64,000 nt of DNA, taken from assembly GCF_030272615.1 (NCBI RefSeq), contig NC_081409.1, positions 238,357,832-238,421,831 of the forward strand, written 5' to 3'. Under the pieces are notes generated by a model. The model was not told the DNA's origin. It ran no database searches and worked only from the letters and a program-made list of their open reading frames with translations. Origin of the DNA: Cryptomeria japonica. Taxonomy: Eukaryota; Streptophyta; Pinopsida; Cupressales; Cupressaceae. Each line of letters begins with the position of its first letter. Position 1 is the first letter of the stretch. Of this stretch, positions 1 to 10,693 are shown piece after piece. The translations under genes were made by a program, and so were the position numbers.

Positions 1-720
1 TTGGAGTAACCTCAAGGAAACTTCTAGGATACATTGTCTCAAGTAAAGGTATTGAGGTCAACCTAGCAAAGGTCAAAGAAATCATGGACATGCCACCACC
101 AAAGAACATCAGTTAGCTAAGGACATTATAAGGATGACTATAATCCATCCGAAGATTCATTGCACAACTAGCAGATAAGTGTCACCCATTTACACACTTG
201 TTACACAAGAACATTTGCTTTCAATGTGATACCAGATGCCAACAAGCATTCCAGATGCTTAAAGACTATCTCATGAATACACCATTGTTGATCCCACCGG
301 ATCCGAGTAAGCCTCTATTACTCTATATCTTAGCAACAAATACAACATTGGGTGTACTATTGGCATAACACAATGCAGAAGGGAAAGAGTGTGCTATTTA
401 CTACATCTCTCACTGGTTGGCTATGAACTCAATTACACACCTATTGGCTATGAACTCAATTACACACCTATTGAGCGAGCTTGCCTAGCAGTAATCTTGG
501 TAGCCACTAAACTGAGGTGCTATCTATTAACACATAAAGTACAACTCATTGCCAAGATCAATCCACTAAAGTACTTACTCAGCAAAGCAGCATTAACAGG
601 CTGCTTGGCCAAATGGGTGATGATTCTAAGTGAATTTGACATCGAGTATGTGGACCATAAGGCTATTAAGGGTCAAGTTATTGTAGATCAGTTGGACGAT
701 GCTCCCCTCATAAGCAATCA
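1..720 (+). pseudogene. Ty3/Gypsy (Tat-type) pol remnant: reverse transcriptase tail and first RNase H
   Basis: The window opens inside a pol gene. The first ~370 bases translate, with several stops, to an RT connection region (a GIEV/AKVKEIMDMP-type stretch, then FIAQLADKCHPFTHLL). This is followed by the RNase H that belongs to the Gypsy RT (YTPIERACLAVI, then LAKWVMILSEFDIEYVDH). In the family this domain degrades the RNA strand of the RNA/DNA hybrid during reverse transcription in the virus-like particle. The catalytic RT core lies upstream of the window. Stops near 115, 131 and 369 make it non-functional. It is continuous with the second RNase H and the integrase downstream, in the order typical of Tat elements. 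High confidence for Gypsy pol; good confidence for the Tat lineage because of the second RNase H. Confidence 0.85.
417..470 (+). repeat. 27-bp perfect in-frame tandem duplication
   Basis: The 27 bases at 417-443 are repeated exactly at 444-470. This duplicates nine codons (GYELNYTPI) in the first RNase H domain without shifting the frame. Since the element is otherwise decayed, the perfect identity suggests that the duplication is recent relative to the stops. Confidence 0.95.
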
Positions 721-769
721 TTCTCTCATTTCAAATTTTCCAGATGAAGAGATATTCATGATCATAGCA

Positions 770-1110
770 GCACAACCATGGAAACTATACTTTGATGGTT
801 CATACACTAGGTATGGCTCGGGGGCAGGCATTCTGTTTATCACACCTCAAGGTGACAACATCCCAAAGTCTTATAGGCTCACATTTCCATGCACAAACAA
901 CATAGGTGAATATGAGGCCTTGATCACAGGACTCAAGCTAGCCATATAATGAAAGTTACAAGAACTACAAGCATATGGTGACTCCCAACTGGTCATTTGA
1001 CAAGCAACAGATGAATATCAGACCAAGGATGACAAACTCATGTCGTAAAAACAAATGGTGGACAAATTAAAAACACCATTCACTACTATCACCTTTGAGT
1101 AGGTACCCAG
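770..1110 (+). pseudogene. Second RNase H (archaeal-type) domain of the Tat-type Gypsy element
   Basis: A second, different RNase H follows the first. It has the DEDD-type signatures FDGSYTRYGSGAG, then GEYEALITGL, then AYGDSQLV, so the metal-binding Asp, Glu and Asp are still readable. Stops occur at about 947-949, 1000 and 1047. An additional RNase H between the Gypsy RNase H and the integrase is known from Tat/Ogre-type plant elements, where it is thought to have been acquired secondarily. The domain order here supports placing this copy in that lineage. No function remains in this copy. Confidence 0.85.
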
Positions 1111-1189
1111 AGATCTAGATCGAGCTACTGACATTATGGCTACCATCACATCTCTCCTAGATCTTCCATAGAATTCAACACGCTACGAG

Positions 1190-2530
1190 TTCTTGGTAGA
1201 ACAACTTTGGATTCCCACTTATGATATCCCTGAATCCGAGATGATATGTCACCTTATCAGTTTTGAATCCTCATGGTACGGTGAGTTCTACACCTATCTA
1301 CGTGATCACACACTTCCTCCTAACCAATCAAATAACCAACGTAAAACCTTCATTCGCCAAACCGTTCAATATAAAATCATTGCTGAAACCCTATACCGAC
1401 ACAATCTTGATGGTACTCTCCTTCGATGTTTGGAACATGATGAGATAGCAAAGGCCTTGGAAGAGGTACATGAAGGAATTTGTGGAACTCATGCAAGTAG
1501 TCCTTGACTAGCAAAGAAGATCATACGCAGTGGATACTATTGGCCATCCATGGAAAAAGACTCCTATTATTTTGTCAGAAAATGCAAGAAATGCCAAGTT
1601 CATGGAGACCTGATACATGCACCAACACAGGAATTGGAACCCATCACAACACCATGGCCTTTTTGTTAATGGGGACTTGACCTTGTGGGTAAGATTCATC
1701 CATCTTCATCCAATGGCCATAAATTCATCATTACCGCCACCGAATACTTCACAAAGTGGATCGAAGCTGTTCCACTTACTCAAGTTACCGACAAGCAGAT
1801 CGCCTCATTCATCCTTAATTACATCATTTGCCGGTATGGTGTACCCATGTCTATCATCACAAATAACGGGCTTCCTTTCAAAAATCAAGATGTCTGTGAG
1901 CTCTGTGAGAAGTTTCACATCCAACACCGCTTTTCCACTCCCTATTACCCACAAGGCAATGGTCAGGCCAAAACATCAAACAAGAACATATTAAGAATCC
2001 TCAAGAAGACAGTCAATGATGTCGGTCATGATTGACACATTCAATTAAATCCAACACTATGGGCATATCGAACTAGCATTCGAACCCCTACAGGCGCAAC
2101 TCGCTACTCACTAGTCTATGGTGCAGAAGCTATCTTACCTATCAAGGTTGAGATACCATCTCTATGGGTTTCCTTGCATAATCTCATAGATGATGAAGCA
2201 TACCGAGTCTCACGTCTCCAAGATTTAGAGGTACTTGATGAGAAACGACAAGCTGCATACAATCACCTCAAAGCCTATCAGCAACGCATAAGTAGAATTT
2301 ATAATCATCAAGTTAGACCTCATACATTTGAGGTAGGTGATCTTGCTCTTTGAGAGAATCCTCATAACCAACCAAACAGAGAACATCAGGGAAAGTTTGA
2401 ATCAAACTGGCTAGGTCCATATGTTATCATTGCTGTATTTGGGTCCGAGGCATATCAATTGGCTACTTCAGAAGGAGAACCGCTAGCAGATCCGATCAGC
2501 AACATGCACCTCAAACGGTTTTATACATAA
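1190..2530 (+). pseudogene. Ty3/Gypsy integrase remnant
   Basis: This is the integrase of the Tat-type element, which inserts the cDNA into the genome. The zinc-binding region is seen as HEGICGTHAS...RSGYYWP...CKKCQVHGD. The catalytic core follows, with GLDLVGKIHP, the ITNNGLPF site (where the second catalytic Asp has become Asn) and YYPQGNGQAK, where the catalytic Glu position reads Lys. The C-terminal part runs to the stop at about 2528 (NMHLKRFYT). In-frame stops sit near 1507, 1665, 2033 and 2352. Loss of catalytic residues as well as stops indicates an old copy. No chromodomain is visible. Confidence 0.85.
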
Positions 2531-4646
2531 GCCGTCCAGAGCATCAGGCTCCCATACATACCAGAAAAACACCAAAAACATTCAGATAAATGTCCTAAAG
2601 AACAAAACAAAAAAAAAATCAAAATAGTAAAGAAAAATCATGCATCCAAACGGTGAACAACCACTCCGGTGGCACCTTGGGTAAGTGCGATGGTGAAAAC
2701 CTGGCAAACAGGCGCCACTCGTGAAGGCTATGGCTCCATTGTCTTTCAGACTTGTTGCGATCATATTCACTACATTCACTCATCCATCAATCCAAAACCA
2801 TGGCTTGTTATTGATTTGCAATCAAGGATAGTACTTCATGCGTCTTGCACCCATTTTTTCATAGTCATATCTAAACTGGCGGCAATGCCCTTAATCTAGT
2901 TGATGGAAGTGGATTCTACATTATTTTGTGATTCATTGAGTTCTTCATTCAAAACTATCTCACAAAATCCAAAAACATTGAAAAACTATCTCACAAAATT
3001 CAAAAACATCAGAAAACATCAAACAAACAAAAACATGGCAACACCTTGTACATACACATTCAAGTAGATACCAAACAAACATTGTGAAATAATCAAACGA
3101 TGACCACTTATCACATCGACCAAACAATCAACATCGACACACAAACTGTCTTAACAAGGATAAATCTTTCCTCACCAAAACAAAGACAAGATATCATCTT
3201 CTTTGACAAGAAAATTTTGTTTAAGCTATCAAGTACTTGGTCGGTTTGTTAGTTATTTATTCATTTATATTAGGTTCCTACACTACTTCGGGATATCCAC
3301 AAGTGATTAGAGTGGCCGGGATGGTTCCTAAGTATCATTTTGTTTGTTGTCTGCAAATTATTCCAATGAAGTTCTAGGGCATGTACTAATGGTGTCTACG
3401 TGGGAAGTTCACTAAGCTATGTGATCTTATGCAAAATACAGTCATGGATCACTACGACTTACTGACTACAATGTATACCTCAACCATATGAGCATGAACC
3501 GTTATGGAGGGTCCATATTCTTTATTATTTATTTATGTTGCTTGCTTGTAGGTACAATGCTCCATCCTTGGTTCCTACTGCCTCATCCAAGATTGATACT
3601 ACCATGCTCAATGATGAAAAATAAAGCACTATGAATTGTCATTCCATCTCATCTGTATATATTGCATCCTGTTGCATTCCATCCATCCATACATTCATAA
3701 TAGTTGCATATCATGCATACATAGTAATGACAATGGATACTCTATTTTCCTCTTCTTCAATAGGAATGAGTCATAGGTCCTCCATTTCTTCTATCTAACA
3801 TCGAACCCCACCCTCACCCTCCCCATCCCCATCTTGGTAATTAGCATCACATACCCTACATCATCTCCCATCAACCCAATCAAGCCAATTACTCTGTCTA
3901 CATAGGCACATTGACTCACACACACCTAGACTACTAACAGATACTCTGATCAAGTATCTTCGGGTCTCAACAGGTAATCGATTATGGCAAATCTAGACTA
4001 CAACAGGCATTTATCATAATGACCTAGTCTCAATGAGGTTGCTATGATTCACCACAACCATCCATCACACACACACACTATCAATTGATCAACCAATCAA
4101 ACACAATCATAACAGACAATTACATCAATTGTCTAAGTCTCAACGAGTATTTTTCTTCAAATACCTTGACTTCATCGGGCAATTACATCAATTGTCTAAG
4201 TCACCATCAGGTCACTTTGATTCACTTACTCAAATTTTATCCTCTCCAAGCAAACAACTGACATCAACTGTCATGCTTTGACTCAACTAGGGTAATTAAA
4301 CCGATTGCACCAGATTGTCTAGCCAATTTTGAGCAATTGTACAGTATCAATAAAAAGCACAACACCACATTTGCATTGTATCTCCTGCATAACCTACGGG
4401 TACTCACTGGCTTGCCATTTCTCTGTATTCACTTTGTTTTCTTCCATTCTTTCACCGTTATTGCTAATTTCTTCTATTCTACCTCCCCTCCACTTCTCGT
4501 TCTTTTTCGAGAGATCGCTCGATTTTTTGAAATTTTTTGGCCCATCTCTCGAGGGGGCATACCACCCGCTAAATTAACATTTGTGGGACATATTTCTTCA
4601 CACTTATTTTTCTTTCTTTGAAACGACGCGATAAAATCGCACCGTC
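2531..4646 (+). other. Long 3' untranslated region of the Tat-type element
   Basis: About 2.1 kb separate the integrase stop from the polypurine tract. I see no convincing protein here. Tat-type elements commonly have a long region in this place. It contains small internal duplications: a ~30-bp unit with CTATCTCACAAAA near 2956 and 2985, and a 22-bp unit containing ACATCAATTGTCTAAG near 4121 and 4180. CA-rich and CT-rich stretches dominate. Confidence 0.6.
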
Positions 4647-4661
4647 TCAAAGCGGGGCAAA
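4647..4661 (+). other. Polypurine tract of the Tat-type element
   Basis: The purine-rich run AAAGCGGGGCAAA lies immediately before TGTAGTCACA, the start of the 3' LTR. It is in the right place to be the primer site for plus-strand synthesis. Confidence 0.75.
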
Positions 4662-5077
4662 TGTAGTCACATAAATCTGTCCACTTAATTAAATGAATAT
4701 TTAGTATTTATTTGGTTATTTAACCATCAATCAATAATTAATTAAATTAATATTTAATTAATTCATCTTAACCCTCTTCTCCTATTAATTAAATAAATTA
4801 TTCAATTTATTTGATTTAATTCACTTAACCAAATTCAGACCATTAATTAAATAAATAAATCATATTTGTTTAATTTAATCTTCTCTCACATTTAAATAAA
4901 TTAATATTTATTTAAATCCCCCAAAATTCCATCTCTCACATTTAAATAAATTAACATTTATTTAAATCACCTTTATCCTCCACCCACTTGCATTTTCCTA
5001 CAAATGCAAGTTGCACAACTATTTTAAATAAATAAATTATTTATTTAAAATCCTATTTATCCTCACCCACTTGAAAC

Positions 5078-5245
5078 CTTTAATGGTTTCCCTTAAAGTC
5101 TTCAAACTTAATGGCTTCCTTCTAGAGTCTTCTTAAGCTTTTAATGGTTTCCCGTAAAGTCTTCAAACTTAATGGCTTCCTTCTAGAGTCTTCTCAAGCC
5201 TTTAATGGTTTCCCTCAAAGTCTTCAAGCATTTAATGCTTTATCT
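5078..5245 (+). repeat. 61-bp tandem repeat, about 2.7 copies, in the Gypsy LTR
   Basis: TTAATGGTTTCCC recurs at 5080, 5141 and 5202, spaced exactly 61 bases, with the intervening ACTTAATGGCTTCCTT segment repeated too. The copies differ at a few positions. The repeat lies upstream of the TATA-like box, in the U3-like part of the LTR, where such repeats often carry promoter or enhancer elements. That role is not shown here. Confidence 0.9.
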
Positions 5246-5996
5246 TCCTTTTTCTCATGTAAATAAATTAAGATTTAATTAAATAAAATCCAAAATTCAC
5301 ATTTACATTTAAATAAATTAATATTTATTTAAATATCTATTCAAATGCAAATTACACCATTTAATTGAAATAAATGATTTTATTTTAATTGAAAATCCAA
5401 AAATTCCTCCCACTTGCATTCTCCTACAAAATCCACTTGCATGCCTAAATCCCTTCTAGATTCTTCTAACTCCTTCTAATTAGCCTAATCCTATCCTAAT
5501 CATTGTCACATTCCTAAATAAAAGGAAGTCACTTCTCAAAAACCTCCAAAGTCTTCAATAACCATTAAAGGCTTTATGTCTTGAAATGGTTAACCTCTAA
5601 AGCCTTCCAAACCATTAAAGGCTCTTACATAACCATTTATGGTTAACTCACCTTTTACCTTTGGTTAGAGACTTTCCTCTAACTTAACCATCTTTTTGAC
5701 TCATGGGTCTCTTCAAATCATTTATTTCTTTGACTAAGGTAACCATTTAACCTTTGCACATTCATTTATCCTTTGGATAAAAAGAATATCCATTAACCTA
5801 ACCCTAACCCAACCCCCTAGGGTAACCATCATGTCCCCTCAAGCATTCAATGCTCCTTATCTCTCCTCTCAAGCCTCCTCATGGTGACACTTGTCAACAT
5901 GGGATTGGGTTGAAAGTCTCACATGGATTGAATATCTTTCAATCCTAACCCTTGTTAAGATTGCTCAATCTTAACCCTTCATTTCCCCATTTCTTC

Positions 5997-6004
5997 TATA
6001 AATA
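5997..6004 (+). promoter_or_regulatory. TATA-like box of the Gypsy LTR
   Basis: TATAAATA in the LTR, about 1.33 kb from the LTR start and 400 bp from its end. It is followed by a C/T-rich, then A/G-rich leader (GAACCCTTCTCC). This is the expected place for the LTR promoter; it is inferred from sequence only. Confidence 0.55.
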
Positions 6005-6423
6005 GAACCCTTCTCCTCAAACAAAGAAGGAAGCATTAGAGTATTGTTGTTATACTGGTATTAGCATAGAGCTTTTTCATAGCATCACTATCTACAGTTG
6101 CATAGCATTTGTTTATCACATCCAACCATCTTGAATCTCCATATGGCATCCATGGCTAGTGCTAAAAGTTGAGAGCTACACTCATGTGGAACTTGGAGAG
6201 GAGAGGAACAAGGGAGGAGCAACTATGAGCATCTTTATTAGCATTTGGAGGAGTATAGTTTATCTATTCTATGTTTGTATGCTTTCTATTTCATGCTTAA
6301 TATCTCTCTTGATATGCCTGTTTAGGATAATCTTTTGTTGCTAACACTAACATTTGTTTCTTGTGCTCTTGTGTGTGTTGCCATCAAACATATTTTCTAA
6401 TCCTTTTTGCAGAGCATCAATTA

Positions 6424-8222
6424 TCATATAAAACTTACAAGGATCCTTGTACAAACTCCGATGAATAAGTATGATCATCACTTATGTAGAATGGATACTG
6501 TCTTACAACCTTTCTATCCTCCTGTGTGCTATCATCTGCATGCATGAATGTTATGTGTACAAAAATAGAAACTTGTGTAGAATGATAATACATAGATTGC
6601 ACTTTATTTTGAGGTTCTAGTGTATAATTTTCAGCAAAATCAATGATAGAGACAATGGTGTCAAGAGGAAATGTGTCCTTACATAACTTGAATTGCTCAT
6701 CTACCCATCAAGCTCTATGCGTATGCATTATGTACTCCTAAACTAGTTTCTCTTGAAACATTTTCATAAATTCAACTACACATATGTCATTTTTCACTAA
6801 CTCATATCTCTTCAAATCTTTTCCATCTTTAATTCCATATGCGACTATCTTGTATTTTCCAAAAGAAACTAGTTTCGTACCAATTTGATGTGTGCTCTCC
6901 AAATGTACACATCTTGGTAAACGTTGCAAACCACCACATATAGCACAAGAACCTTTCAAACAAGGCATCTTATAATAAATGCAACCATCATGTCTATTAC
7001 ATAGCACACTTGAAATAAATTCTCTTGTCGACGTAGGAGGTGCTTGTATATTGCATTCCTGCAAAACATCGTTAGTGTGCAAAGTAGAACAAATATGACG
7101 AAAAATATCATAGTGCATGGAAAATTCAATATGCATCTTACAACAACACATGGTGCGTACATGATTAATCTTCATATAAAAAGGTTTTGCCATTTCAAAA
7201 AATCTTTGAGAAATTCTTATTTGAGGAAACTTTTCAAGGAATCTTTCATAAAATTTTGTTTGAGTCATATCCAAATAGTGTTTGGCATGTGGCTCACAAT
7301 TTGTAGACCTGATTCGCCTTCTAACAACATCTCTTTGGTTGGGCGAAACTCTTGTGTTGTGATGCCAACATTTTTCAATTAATGTTCTTAGTGCATCAAC
7401 AACAACCTTGTCTTTGCATGGTAGTCTACCCAAGAATGCCCCCAGAGAATTATTTTTAGGTTCCTCTATTTTTTCTCGCTTCTGTAATGCTTTACTTAAT
7501 GTTGTTCTACTAACATTTAATGACTTACTTGTTTTGCTTATCAAATGATCTTTTTTTATTTTCTTGCTCATTATGGTTGATGTAATGACACGTCGAGTAA
7601 CATTAGAATCTTTAGTACATGATTTTGAACCAATAGTTTGATATGCATCAAATAGATTTCTCACAATAGTTCTTTCGTTGTTACTTTCGGATGATCTTAG
7701 GCCTAGAATTTTCATTGTCTCTCTAAAATTCAAATTTTAAATCATTTGAACAATTAATTGATATCTTGCAGTTTGATTTAAGTTTTCAAAAGAGTTTTTC
7801 CATATTCTTTTAACCATTCTCCTACAAGTTCGTTCATTCATTTTATCGGGCATTGGCTTCAATATATTCTCATCAAAGTCAATTAGTTACTTTGGTTTCC
7901 TACAAATGATATTAGGAGGTGTTAACATCGGTGCATTGTGTACATTCAATTCATCAAATAGAGCAGGCGTATATTCATCATTTAATTGATTATTCAATGT
8001 GGTCTCTTCTTCAATTGCATTAGGTTCATACGGTAAATCAAATGTCTCTTCTTCAATTGCATTAGGTTCATTATGTTCATTTGGTAAATCAAATTGAGAT
8101 GTTGAGGATGACATACCTTCTTGTCCCATTGTTCTTATGTCACGTAATTTCTTTATTCGCTACCTTTGTCTTTCCTTTTCAGCCTCTCATTGTTCCATCG
8201 GTCCTCGCTTGTTCTTTCCCAT
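6424..8222 (-). pseudogene. DDE-type transposase remnant, copy A
   Basis: One reading frame runs from an ATG at 8222 (MGKNKRGPMEQ) to about 6424 with roughly eight nonsense codons and no frameshift that I can see. Order: a basic, charged N-terminus; an acidic repeat (PNAIEEET twice); a conserved KPK/ILKP segment; a region with helix-turn-helix character (HLISKTSKSLNVSRTTLSKAL); a Cys/His-rich block (CCCKMHIEF, then CLKGSCAICGG); then the start of a catalytic domain with SIIDFAENY and YISDDHTYS. Copy B at 28.6-35.2 kb is homologous throughout and continues further. I infer a cut-and-paste transposase. I recall similar uncharacterised proteins with FAENY and HGK-CDG motifs mainly in animal genomes, but cannot confirm the family here. 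The catalytic C-terminal half is missing because the Tat-type LTR abuts it. Confidence 0.65.
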
Positions 8223-8399
8223 GGTTGATATCGGTTGTCCTAAATAGAATCATATTATATATATATGTAAACAAAAGTTCATAAACAATCAAATAACCAT
8301 AAATATGCATCTTATCATTGTTTTTTTGAATCAAAACTATTAAACAATCACAATAATATTGTCAAAACTAATATGAACAACAATTCAATCATTAAGAAG
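8112..8399 (-). repeat. Flank segment copy 1 (transposase N-terminus and upstream region)
   Basis: About 285 bp, covering the first 37 codons of transposase A and the DNA upstream of its start, recur at 16360-16636 (copy 3). The upstream part alone recurs at 8793-9002 (copy 2). Copy 1 ends in an AAGAAGGGATAACT junction that leads into a fragment of the Copia LTR. The junction resembles that of copy 2, which ends GAGAAGGGATAACT. Confidence 0.85.
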
Positions 8400-8510
8400 G
8401 GATAACTAAATGAAGAGCAAATAGTACCAAACTGGTATTGAGAGGGGGGGGTGAATCAGTACAGACAAAAATACAGTCCTAAACCTATTTGACAACATAC
8501 ACTTCAAATA
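8400..8510 (+). mobile_element. Copia LTR end fragment, same orientation as the adjacent full LTR
   Basis: The bases from GGATAACTAAATGAAG to ACACTTCAAAT match the first ~110 bases of the complete LTRs at 9003 and 14855, with a few differences. The match then stops abruptly at an ATATATA stretch and the sequence turns into an inverted LTR piece. Confidence 0.85.
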
Positions 8511-8792
8511 TATATAACGTGTGATGGGTTATCAGCCACCATGAAATCGATGGAAAACGAACGATGGAGATTAATGCAGTGTGCTCAACGGTCAGGATTG
8601 AGCTGTTTGAATTCCTTAACCTAATAGGTTTAGGGTTTAGGGTTTATGCTACTGACCTAAATGTTTTTCCTATAAGGTCGATGTTGTGACTCTTTCTAGG
8701 GTTGTTGGCAAAAGTTGTGTGTGAGTATCCAAGAGAAGGGATACGTGATTCTTGCCAAGCCAAAAAAAAGAGAAGTGATACCTGTGATGGGT
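8511..8792 (-). mobile_element. Inverted internal piece of the same Copia LTR
   Basis: Read in reverse complement, this segment matches LTR positions about 9818-10083 (from GGTATCACTTCTCT to AACCCATCACATGTT). It includes the AAACCCTAAACCC-like run, which appears here as TTTAGGGTTTAGGG. It forms a fold-back with the full LTR a kilobase away. This is rearranged debris, not a separate element. Confidence 0.85.
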
Positions 8793-8818
8793 TGATATTG
8801 GTTGTCCTAAATAGAATC

Positions 8819-8879
<61 letters not shown>

Positions 8880-9002
8880 GTTCATAAACAAACAAATAAC
8901 CATAAATATGCATCTTATCATTGTTTTTTTGAATCAAAACTATTAAACAATCACAATAACATTGACAAAACTAATAAGAACAACAATTCATTCATTGAGA
9001 AG
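8793..9002 (-). repeat. Flank segment copy 2 (transposase upstream region)
   Basis: This matches the upstream part of copies 1 and 3, from TTGATATTGGTTGTCC through GAACAACAATTC. It ends at the left LTR of the Copia element. It lacks the coding part, and its AT microsatellite is much longer than in the other two copies. Confidence 0.85.
8824..8869. repeat. (AT)n microsatellite, about 46 bp
   Basis: An uninterrupted AT run. The same position holds only about 12-16 bp of AT in the two other copies of this flank (near 8257 and 16505), so the run expanded after the duplication, or contracted in the others. Confidence 0.95.
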
Positions 9003-10491
9003 GGATAACTCAATGAAGAGAAAATAGTACCAAACCGGTACTGAGGAGGGGGGGGTGAATCAGTACAGACAAAAATACAATCCTAAACCTATTTGATAGC
9101 AGACACTTCAAATGACTGGCAAACAATGACACCGGTATGAAACAGAGTGCAACCGGTAAAGCTAAGAATGTCTGAGACAAGCATTAACCGGTTACTCACT
9201 TAGCTTTTCACTCAACTCGAGACTACACTACCATTTCACCCTTATGCATAAACATGTAATCTATTATCAGATCATAATAATAGCTAGTTCAACATGTTTT
9301 ATTGACAGGCATAAAACACAGAACCATCATATGCTTGACAGACAATATCAAAGCATCACACATGACACACATATTTTTCATGTGGAAACGCAACTAGGAA
9401 AAACCACGATGGGGATGAATACCCACAAGCTATTTTGAACTCTTTAGAAGTCTGCTCTGTTAGGAGCCTTGTCCGGTTAGAGACATTACAATAGGTTCTG
9501 CTAGGAACCGATCCTGTTAGAGATCACCTGGTTAAGGGATGGCTACAATACCTGATTAAGGGTTAAACCATGTTAAAGGTTACCTTGTTAGAGGATTTCA
9601 AGAACTCAATAGCTAAAGGACTTCGAACTCAATAGCTTTGAGTTACCCCGTTAAAGGATTTACAGCAAGCTGGTTAAGCCTACCCTGTTAAGGGATTTTC
9701 CAACTGTTGAGGTGGTTAGAGATCAACAGGCATTACAATGATCTGGTAACAACACTCAATGCCAATGCAGATCCACTTAAGCTCCTCTTTACCTTCTACA
9801 CTTACACTCTGTAGGTATCACTTCTCTCCTTTTTGGTCTGACAAGAATCACGTATCCCTTCTCTTGGATACTCACACACAACTTTTGCCAACAACCCTAG
9901 AAAGAGTCACAACATTGACCTTATAGGAAAAATAGTTAGGTTGGTAGCATAAACCCTAAACCCTAAACCTATTAGGTTAAGGAATTCAAACTGCTCAATC
10001 CTGACCATTGATCACACTGCATTAATCTCCATCGTTCATTTTTCATCTATTTCATGGCAGCTGATAACCCATCACATGTTATCACCGTTTTACAGACTTC
10101 ACACATTCCCGAGGTAGATAGGAACAATCTTCTTTATGCAAGATCCTTCACGCACACAAGGCTTACATGGCAACATGATCTATTCTTTGCTATCATGCTA
10201 ACTCATCACACAAAGTCACTGATTGAGCCACACAGGCTTGAAGCACTTCAACCGGAAACCCTAAAGTTGAGACTACCAACCGGTAGTCATACAATGCTTC
10301 CATGTGCCGGTTACCATAACCATATGTCCGTTCACCTTTTAACAAGCACACCGCTTCACTTTGGCACACATGCCGGTTCACAGTGTTATACCGGTTCTCT
10401 CATATGCCGGTTCTCACCTCTTCAGCATATTGACATCAATGACAACATACAATGTCATTATGTCCTCATACCGATTCACATAATGCCAACA
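9003..10491 (-). repeat. Downstream (3') LTR of the Sirevirus-like element
   Basis: In the element's orientation it starts TGTTGGCATTATG after the polypurine tract and ends near AGTTATCC. It aligns base for base over almost its entire length with 14855-16359, with scattered substitutions and small indels, so insertion is not very recent. The AACCGGTT/ACCGGT motif recurs many times. It contains AAACCCTAAACCCTAAACC, which resembles plant telomere repeats but is part of the LTR. Frames seen inside it on the plus strand are not genes. Confidence 0.9.
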
Positions 10492-10506
10492 ATCTCCCCC
10501 TTTGGC
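10492..10506 (-). other. Polypurine tract of the Sirevirus-like element
   Basis: On the minus strand GCCAAAGGGGGAGAT directly precedes the LTR start TGTTGGC. A second tract, GTCAAAGGGGGAGAAG, lies at about 10546-10562. Multiple such tracts near the 3' end are a feature of Sireviruses. Confidence 0.9.
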
Positions 10507-10693
10507 ATTGATGGCAATACACAAAGATATATCTCTGCTTCACATCTTCTCCCCCTTTGACAACAATGCCAAGGTGGAGGCACAAGCTTCCCTGTTCCAT
10601 TATGCTGCTCCCCCTGAGGAGTAGCATCCTTCAACACATCAATCCAAAATAAATTTGACTATGCAATACCTGACTGATGTGGAGCATATGCTT

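Larger units (their letters stand above)
4662..6420 (+). mobile_element. 3' LTR of the Tat-type Gypsy element (right end approximate)
   Basis: It begins with TGTAGTCACA directly after the polypurine tract. The body is very AT-rich, with many TTTAAATAAATTAATATT-like stretches, and holds a 61-bp tandem repeat and a promoter-like TATAAATA box near 5997. The right end is uncertain. Codon-level similarity between transposase copies A and B continues leftward to about 6424, so the LTR must stop at or before that. CA dinucleotides at 6411 and 6418-6419 are candidates. The partner LTR lies outside the window, so the ends and target duplication cannot be verified here. A small frame inside it (6159-6344) is probably not a gene. 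Confidence 0.75.

Noticed and set aside
6159-6344. 61-codon frame with a hydrophobic C-terminus
   Set aside because: It lies within the Gypsy LTR downstream of the TATA-like box; nothing supports a protein.
6385-6424. Continuation of transposase A into SDN-like sequence left of 6424
   Set aside because: A few residues look alike (DN-C, KR) but stops abound and the sequence reads as LTR end; I place the border near 6420.
8629-8645. TTTAGGGTTTAGGG, a plant telomere-like repeat (also AAACCCTAAACCC at 9951)
   Set aside because: It is part of the Copia LTR and occurs in its copies, with substitutions; not an interstitial telomere.
10054-10560. 168-codon plus-strand reading frame (similar one at 15922-16209)
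   Set aside because: It lies inside both LTRs of the minus-strand Copia element, and the two copies differ in length; a chance frame.
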